NCBI GenBank assembly: GCA_023374045.1 | Contig: CM041779.1 | Location: 3,472,001 to 3,536,000 of the forward strand | DNA: 64,000 nt | Source: Limonium bicolor | Taxonomy: Eukaryota > Streptophyta > Magnoliopsida > Caryophyllales > Plumbaginaceae | Reading direction: 5' to 3' | Shown here: positions 57,512 to 64,000 of the stretch, piece by piece | Layout of the letters: every line of letters starts with the position of its first letter | Numbering within the stretch: the stretch's first letter is position 1 | Program-made: the position numbers and the translations under genes | Notes under the pieces: model-generated | Databases searched by the model: none | Told to the model about the DNA's origin: nothing | Seen by the model: only the letters and a program-made list of their open reading frames with translations

Positions 57512-58757
57512 CTGAGGCAACCGCCTCTTAACGGGCGGTTAAGGAGGCGTGACACAGGCTACCGCCTCTACGCGCGGTCGACACAGAGGCTACCGCCTCT
57601 TATCGCGGTCACACACAGGCAACCGCCTCGCGGTCACATAGAGGCTACCGCCTCTTAATCTCGCGGACAACACAGGAGTTACCGCCACTTATTGGGCGGT
57701 ACTACAGGCGGACACCAATAACCGTGACTATTATCAGTCGCGACCAGTATCTTCTTCGCGCCGTCGTCGTCTGCAACTCGCCCGACTCGCCCGCAACTTA
57801 TCCATCTACTCTGCACACGCTCTGTCCCCTGCAATCAATGAAGGAAGCAATCAATGCTCTTCTTCATCTGCAATCAAATCGTACGGATCCAAACCTCTAT
57901 ATAAACCCACCACCTTAACTGCATAAACACACCACGCACGACGGGAGTCTGAAGAAACCATTCGCTTCCTTCTTATATTTCCTCCCGTATCACCACATCA
58001 TTCCACACTCACAGTAACAAAAGAAATAGAAGAGCAGCAGTGAGAGCGAGAACAGACCAGTTCTTCCTCTGAATTAATGTCAAAATCTATCTGTGTAATC
58101 TTCTTATCTCCGTTAATGTCTGAGTAATTTTCATTTGTATCCTAGGATGGGGGTTTGATTTCTAATATTACGTAATTAATATTTATCACCTGTTTCTCTC
58201 ATTTAACTTGTTTTAATTCCTTTCAACTAATATTGCTAAATGCTTTGCGCGACAAACGACTGCATTTATTTGGTAACTATCAACATATGATTTTGAGATA
58301 GTCTAGGTACCACAAAGGAATTAATCTTAGTATTTACACTCCGGACTGAGCAGGAAAATATTAAGGCTTTTATTAAGAGTTCGTAACTGACAATTATTAA
58401 CTCTAATAGGCAATAAATAATTGAGACAAGGTTTAAATATGTTTAAGTAATTTAGGAAATTCCCCCGCTATCCTAGGATACATTTTTCCATCCACATCAC
58501 TTAATTCACCTTTTAACTGTTTTTATTATTTCTGTATTAATTTAACAACAAATCAAGCTTGCCTCCGGCTAAACCCCTTTTTACAGTTTTTAAGTAACTA
58601 CCAAGACTAGGGTAAATTGAACAATCTCCCTGTGGATACGACACTCGTTATACTACTACGACCGGGAATTGTTTGCAGCCCGACGTTTATAATTTGAGTT
58701 TTTAATTTCTTTCTTTTAATTACACCTGTTCTAAACCACTCAGAAATAACATCTGCA
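57512..58757 (+). repeat. Athila LTR copy 7 (B7), second part
   Basis: Resumes with the duplicated ctgag and continues to CATCTGCA. TATATAAA at 57898-57905. The GC cluster shows several small deletions compared with copies 1 and 8. Confidence 0.88.
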
Positions 58758-58760
58758 AAT

Positions 58761-58778
58761 TGGCGCCGTTGCCGGGGA
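58761..58778 (+). promoter_or_regulatory. Primer-binding site, tRNA-Asp
   Basis: TGGCGCCGTTGCCGGGGA, three bases after the end of LTR copy 7. Confidence 0.92.
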
Positions 58779-58865
58779 GATTGATTCCATCAATTTCCCT
58801 AGTTTCCGGTAGTTCACCTGTTTTATTATAATAAACTGTCAATATTATCTTGTTAATAATCTAAC

Positions 58866-59170
58866 CTTGGACATCGGACTTATAATCTGACTTGGACATC
58901 GGACTTCTGACCTGACTTGGACATTTGACTTCGGACTTTGGACATCTAACTCCTAACATCTTAATATTATTGTCATTTCGTTCCATTGTCATTTCGTTCC
59001 ATTGTCATTTCGTTCCATTGTCCTTTCTTTCCATTGTCTCTAACTACTAACTTTAAATTTCCTGTCATTTCGTTCCATTGTCCTTTCTTTCCATTGTCCT
59101 TAACATTTCATTTCCATTGTCCTTAACATTTCTTTCCATTGTCCTTAATTTCTTTCCATTGTATACTACT
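58866..59170 (+). repeat. Minisatellites in the leader before gag
   Basis: First come units like GGACATCGGACTT..CTGACTT (58866-58960). Then a pyrimidine-rich array with a 16-bp unit TCATTTCGTTCCATTG and variants TCCTTTCTTTCCATTG (58973-59165) lies between PBS and gag start. Confidence 0.8.
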
Positions 59171-59296
59171 ACTAACTTATAATTTCCAGTATACTAACTC
59201 CTAACGTTTATCAGCCTAACCAATATTTCTGTCTTTCTTATTTTATTTACTAACTAATTTTGCAGCTTCTGACAAACCACAAGTTATCTTCTGTGC

Positions 59297-62037
59297 ATGC
59301 CAAACACTCGAACCCGAGGCTCTCCACCAATCAGTCCGAGCCCCGAACCCGAGCGTACTTTATTTCAAGCACAGAGAAACCTGAGAAACCAAGCCATGGC
59401 CAATAACGAAGTTATAAATGAAATGACCATGCAATTCAACCAGAACACCGTGCCCTATCTGATTATCACCAACCTAACACCGAAGGAAGAGCATCAGCTA
59501 TAGTTCTCCCCGAACTAACACCAGAAGAAGCCGGACGATGGGTTTTCAAAACCCACTACATCACCGCCGTCCGGGATCTAGGCAAGTTTAGTGGAGCGAA
59601 CCCAGATGAAGCCCCAAATCATCTGAGTCTCTTCCTAGACTTCTGCAATTCCTTTAGTCAAACCGGCAACGTCAAAGAAAGAATCCGTCTACAACTATTT
59701 CCTCACTCGTTGTCGGATTCAGCAAACCGGTGGTACCGAAGCCTTCCCTCCCGATCAATCACCACATGGCTTCAAATGGCCCAAAAATTCCTTGCCAAAT
59801 ACTACCCAACCAGTAGAACGAGGCAATTGATCGGTGAAATCAACACTTTCTGTCAGGAACCGGGAGAAACGTTGTACGACGCATGGGACAGATTCAAAGA
59901 TATGCTAATGAAGTGTTCCCACCATGGTCTTGACGATCAATCCCTCTGCCTGTCATTCTTTAACGGTCTGGATGATGGGAACCGACTACTCGTCAATTCC
60001 TCTGCAGGAGGAAGTTTCATGATGAAATCTCCTAAAGAAGGAATGGATCTTCTAGAAACCATGACGAGCAATACAAGACAGTGGACGAGATCCAAAGGAA
60101 GAACACCACGAGCAGCAGGCCTACTCCATGTTGAGCCTACAGATCATTTATCAGCTCAGATCTCGTCCCTTGCAAAGATGGTGGAAAAGCTAACAACATC
60201 ACAAACGAAATTGTAAAGACAATAGCTTCCCCACCTACAAGTTCACCACCAGCTCCACCCACAGAAGGATGTGTCATATGCGCCGGTCCTCATGAAACTC
60301 ATCAGTGCGAAGGTAAAACCACTACGAAAGTAATTCATAGGAAACCGCCCCGGTAATTCCTACAACAATAACATCAACAACAACTATCCATGGAGAAATC
60401 ACCCGAATTTCTCATGGAAAAATAATGATCAAACCAAGGAGGGCAGAACAACAATTCCAACACCTATCAGGGGAACCGACCCCAACCAAACTCTAATATG
60501 GGTTATAAGCACAAGGTGCCCCTCCAGGTTTCCAACAACAACAACAACAACAACAACAACCATCATCATCCTCTTCTGATCCAAACGCAGAACTCAAAGA
60601 TGATGAAGGGTTCATGTCCATAACTCAGAACCAGCTCTCTGCACAAGAAGCCTTCAACCAGAAAATCGAAGGAAAATTCAATCAACTTGCAGAACATCTT
60701 GCTCGAAGACCGCCAGGGGCTCTCCCCAGCCAAAATGAACCAAATCCAAGAGAGCAAGCCAAGTGCATCTATGTGAAGGAGCACGATGAAGAAAACGGAG
60801 GTGGCTAAAACAGCTAAAGTTCCAGAACTACACCCTTCCCTCCAAGAGTGGGTTGTAGCAATCGAAACTTCCAAAAGGAATGTAGCTGAACTTGAAAGCA
60901 CCGCCAAAGTCTATAAAATCGCATTCAATCTGAGAATACCTACCTCGAGAACTTGGTAGCCGGTTATGAAAATGAGAAGCTCGAATTTGAAGAAGAAGAG
61001 AAGAGGTTAAGGCGATAACCTTGAGAAGCGGTAAGAAAACCGACGAGATTCACATCCCGCAACAATCAGAAGAATCCAAAGAGGATAGTGAAGAAAAGCT
61101 GAGTTCCCAGCAGAAAAGACATCTCCAAGCGTCCTCACTATTCCACCAGCTTCAGAACCTCCTTCACAAGAACCGCCTATACCATTTCCTCGCCGACTCC
61201 AGAAGCAGAAATTGGATAATGAATATGGTAAGTTTCTAGCAATGCTGAAGCAACTAAACGTCAATATACGTTCGTAGACCTCATTGCCAAAATTGCCAAA
61301 CTATGCCAAATTCCTCAAACCCTCATATCCAACAAAACTAAATTGGCCGAAGTCGGTACGGTACCTCTCAATGTAGCTTGCTCGGCTACCTACAAAAACC
61401 ACTACCATCAAATGCAATGATCCAGGCAGCTTCACTATTCCAGTCACAATTGGTAGCACCTCATTTCCATACTCCTATGCGATCTAGGCGCTTCCATTAA
61501 TTTGATGCCCCTCTCCACTTTCAAAAAGCTGGGAATTGAGAGATGAAAAGACTAAGATGACCCTGCAACTGGCGATGGTTTCAGTAGCTTACCCAAGCGG
61601 AGTGGTGGAGGATGTTATCATTAAAGTGGAGCACTTATACTTCCCATGTGATTTTGTCATTCTAGACATCGAAGAGACTCCACTACACCTCTCATCCTTG
61701 GACGACCATTCCTTGCCACACACGCGATGTGCACATTTGGGTAGCCCAGGGGAAAATCACCCTCCAAGCTTACAACGAAAAGCTGGAGTTTTGCATCAGG
61801 AAGATCTCCAGATAGCAAATCCAAAGATCTCAAGTTTGTGAGGATACTCAATCATCATCATCCCCACTTCTGTTTATTACCCTTCCAGACGGCATGTCTA
61901 TTACAGAGATACACCACCACCACCCGGACGAAGAGCGGGATAAGAAACGAAAACATGCATCCCGGTGGACTCTCAAAAAAACCATCGAGTCATGCTTTGG
62001 ATCTACTCCTCATAACCACCCCCCATGATCGATCTAA
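59297..62037 (+). pseudogene. gag-pro: Athila gag-pro, full length but broken by many small indels
   Basis: It starts at ATG 59297. A frameshift near 59495 separates the N-terminal 68 codons from the capsid part, which then runs to 60216. The capsid domain shows LFPHSLSDSANRWYRSLP, TTWLQMAQKFLAKYY and DAWDRFKDMLMKC. A one-base loss in an A-run near 60207 ends that frame. Further downstream, the zinc knuckle, Gln-rich region, helical part and retropepsin can be followed against the intact copy at 41002-43107, but a small deletion or insertion occurs every 100-200 bp. The end aligns at TAA 62035-62037. It has no reverse transcriptase after protease. It is the only copy here that retains the capsid region. 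Confidence 0.88.
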
Positions 62038-63256
62038 CGAAAAAGCGTCTAGCCAAAGACGTTAAAGAAGGGCAGCTTTCCGGGAGGCAACCCGGACGAA
62101 CTTATCTTTTATATGCTTTTATGCTGTTTTAATTTTCTGATTCCCTTCAATTTTATTTTTGCTAACTTTTAACCCCGTTTATAGTATGGTTGCTTCTAGT
62201 GTCTTATGCAGGTGCAATTTCATGTCTACACCGCAACCAAGCTACGCTACTTGAGGCTGAAGCTCAAGTGTGGGGGAAGTCCAATACACGCTAGCAAAAA
62301 TAAAATCAGGGGAGTACTAGTTTCTTTAATTATGCTTTTTATTTTAATAAAATATGCAGAGAAGAGTTTATATGCTTAAATAAATATTCGTGAGCTTCGT
62401 GTTCTCTCTATTTTATCTACTTACCGAAAAGGCCTTCTGAATCTTTCTCTTGTTTTTCTAGTGAACAATGAGGACATTGTTCAATTTAAGTGTGGGGGAG
62501 TGTGCCCTTTTCGGTGACATTTTATGCTTAAATGCTTAATCTCTCTGCTTATCTTGCGTTTGTTCAAATTCAAATATCGCGGACCCTTTTTATGTGGGTT
62601 GTTCTCTTTAGGAATAAATATTGTTATGAATTGTGGGATAAATGGTACATAAATGTACAAAAATTTTAAAATTTTGATTACTTTTGAGGAGCATTTTTAT
62701 GCGGTGTGACCAAATGATCTGAAATGGTTGGATTTTTATTTGCTCAGGGGTTTTTTCTGTCTTCTTTCTTAGGGATTGCTAAGGGTGCTTCTCTGTCAAA
62801 AAAGAAAAAGAAAAAATATAATAAGGGACTTGCGAGACACCATTGGTAACCAACAAAGAGAGTTGAGTGTTCTTAAATACAAAGGCTTGATGCCTACATA
62901 TTATCTTCTCATCTCTTATGCAAAAGTGAAACAAATGCATAAATCTATTTTCCTTTTGTTTTCTCCTCAATGCCCATTCTTGAGAGAAGTTGGCCATGGT
63001 AAAAGTTCTCAAAGTCACCTTAATCAAGAAGCATTGAAGTACTCCGGATCATACCCCGAAACTCTAATTTTTATTTTTGCCCTGAGTACACCTATGCCAC
63101 CAGTAGGTGATGGATCACACTCCTCTAAAAAGTTTAAGATCATGTACTATTGAGTTCTTTATCCTACCCTTCATAATAATATTTGTTAATATTGAGCATT
63201 CCCTACTTAGGTATGTAGTTTTGCTTGAGGACAAGCAAAAAGATAAGTGTGGGGTG
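62038..63256 (+). other. 3' UTR with four hairpin-PPT modules
   Basis: Module 0: CGTCT/AGACG (62046-62061), then TTAAAGAAGGGCAG, followed by TCCGGG/CCCGGA (62079-62096). Module 1: ACTTGAG/CTCAAGT (62249-62269) running into AAGTGTGGGGGAAG. Module 2: GAACAATG, AGGA, CATTGTTC (62463-62482), then AAGTGTGGGGGAGTG (62488-62502). Module 3: TTTTGCTTG, AGGA, CAAGCAAAA (63219-63240), then AGATAAGTGTGGGG (63241-63254), at the LTR edge. No gene is seen between them. Confidence 0.85.
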
Positions 63257-64000
63257 TGATAAGTGTCCAAATGAGCATGATTTATAGGTGTATTTCATAT
63301 ATAATATTAGCACTTTTCTTGCTCATTTCTCCACTTCGGTTAGTTTTCCTCTAGTTTATGTTTTATTGTTTATCTCACAAATTTATTGGTTTAACATGAG
63401 GAAAACCAAGCTGGGAGTAAAGTAGATAAAGAGACAAACGCATAGACGCAAACGGCTCAGAAAACGGACTTATAACGAAGAATGTAGAGCCGGTCAAACT
63501 GAGTCACGCGAAGTCACGTGCAACCGCCCCCTAAGTGGCGGACGTCACACGGACAACCGCCAGGCGGACACGGCTGAGGCAACCGCCTCTTAACGGGCGG
63601 TTAAGGAGGCGGACGTGACACAGGCTACCGCCTAGCGGACGAGGCGCGGTCGACACAGAGGCTACCGCCTCTTATCTCGCGGTCACCACACAGGCAACCG
63701 CCTCGCGGTCAACATAGAGGCTTCCGCCTCTTAATCTCGCGGACAACACAGGAGTTACCGCCACTTATTGGGCGGTACTACCAGGCGGACACCAATAACC
63801 GTGACTAATTATCAGTCGCGACCAGTATCTTCTTCGCGCTGTCGTCGTCTGCAACTCGCCCGACTCGCCCGCAACTTATCCATCTACTCTGCGCCCTCGT
63901 CCCCTGCAATCAATGAAGGAAGCAATCAATGCTCTTCTTCATCTGCAATCAAATTCGTACGGATCCAAACCTCTATATAAACCCAGCACCATAACTGCAA
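63257..64000 (+). repeat. Athila LTR copy 8 (B8), cut by the window end
   Basis: 3' LTR of the element that begins with LTR copy 7. Starts TGATAAGTGTCC; GC cluster 63520-63790; TATATAAA 63974-63981. Shares the GC-cluster variants of copy 1 (for example CTAGCGGACGAGGCGCGG and GAGGCTTCCGCC). Confidence 0.9.

Overview
This window is plant nuclear DNA made almost entirely of LTR retrotransposons and their debris. The plant call rests on Athila-type gag/protease proteins, primer-binding sites matching the 3' end of plant tRNA-Asp, Tekay/chromovirus-like polypurine tracts and terminal sequences, and a tRNA-derived SINE-like fragment. I found no convincing host gene. The species cannot be read from this sequence.

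Layout. (1) 1-946 is host flank with a degenerate minisatellite. (2) 952-14685 is a 13.7-kb element with 4.6-kb LTRs, a 5-bp target duplication (tttac) and no recognisable gag or pol, so it is a LARD-like non-autonomous element. (3) 14691-16004 is flank made of drifting short tandem repeats. (4) 16010-22258 is a complete 6.2-kb Athila-related element with target duplication gtctt, a tRNA-Asp PBS and a gag gene only (TR-GAG type). (5) 22264-26667 is non-coding repetitive flank. (6) 26668-30278 is a 3.6-kb minus-strand LTR followed on its right by its own PPT region. (7) A SINE-like fragment lies near 30.9-31.0 kb. (8) About 32.3-35.1 kb is a strongly diverged tandem array with a period near 190 bp. 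(9) 35129-64000 is a scrambled Athila cluster containing eight LTR copies in alternating orientation, one intact gag-pro reading frame, one pro fragment, one decayed gag-pro, a related element with a 195-codon zinc-knuckle ORF, and a 4.6-kb solo LTR with target duplication ctgag.

How the parts work. None of the elements encodes reverse transcriptase, RNase H or integrase, so all would depend on enzymes from relatives elsewhere. What they keep are cis signals: LTR ends, PBS, PPT, TATA boxes and, in the Athila-type elements, gag with or without protease.

Two structural themes recur across families and are the most interesting part of the window. First, polypurine tracts sit directly 3' of short perfect hairpins, often with the loop AGGA; Athila-type elements carry three or four such modules in series. 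Second, each family carries in its LTR a cluster of short inverted motifs with its own sequence (GTCCGAAC/GTTCGGAC, CCGACCCA/TGGGTCGG, TGCCGG/CCGGCA, ACCGCC/GGCGGT, TTGACC/GGTCAA). In two related LTRs the cluster is at the same position with the same number of units but a different motif, which suggests that the architecture rather than the sequence is kept. A third item is a palindrome of two 1.7-kb arms (36473-39902) whose 17-nt centre is exactly the tRNA-Asp acceptor end.
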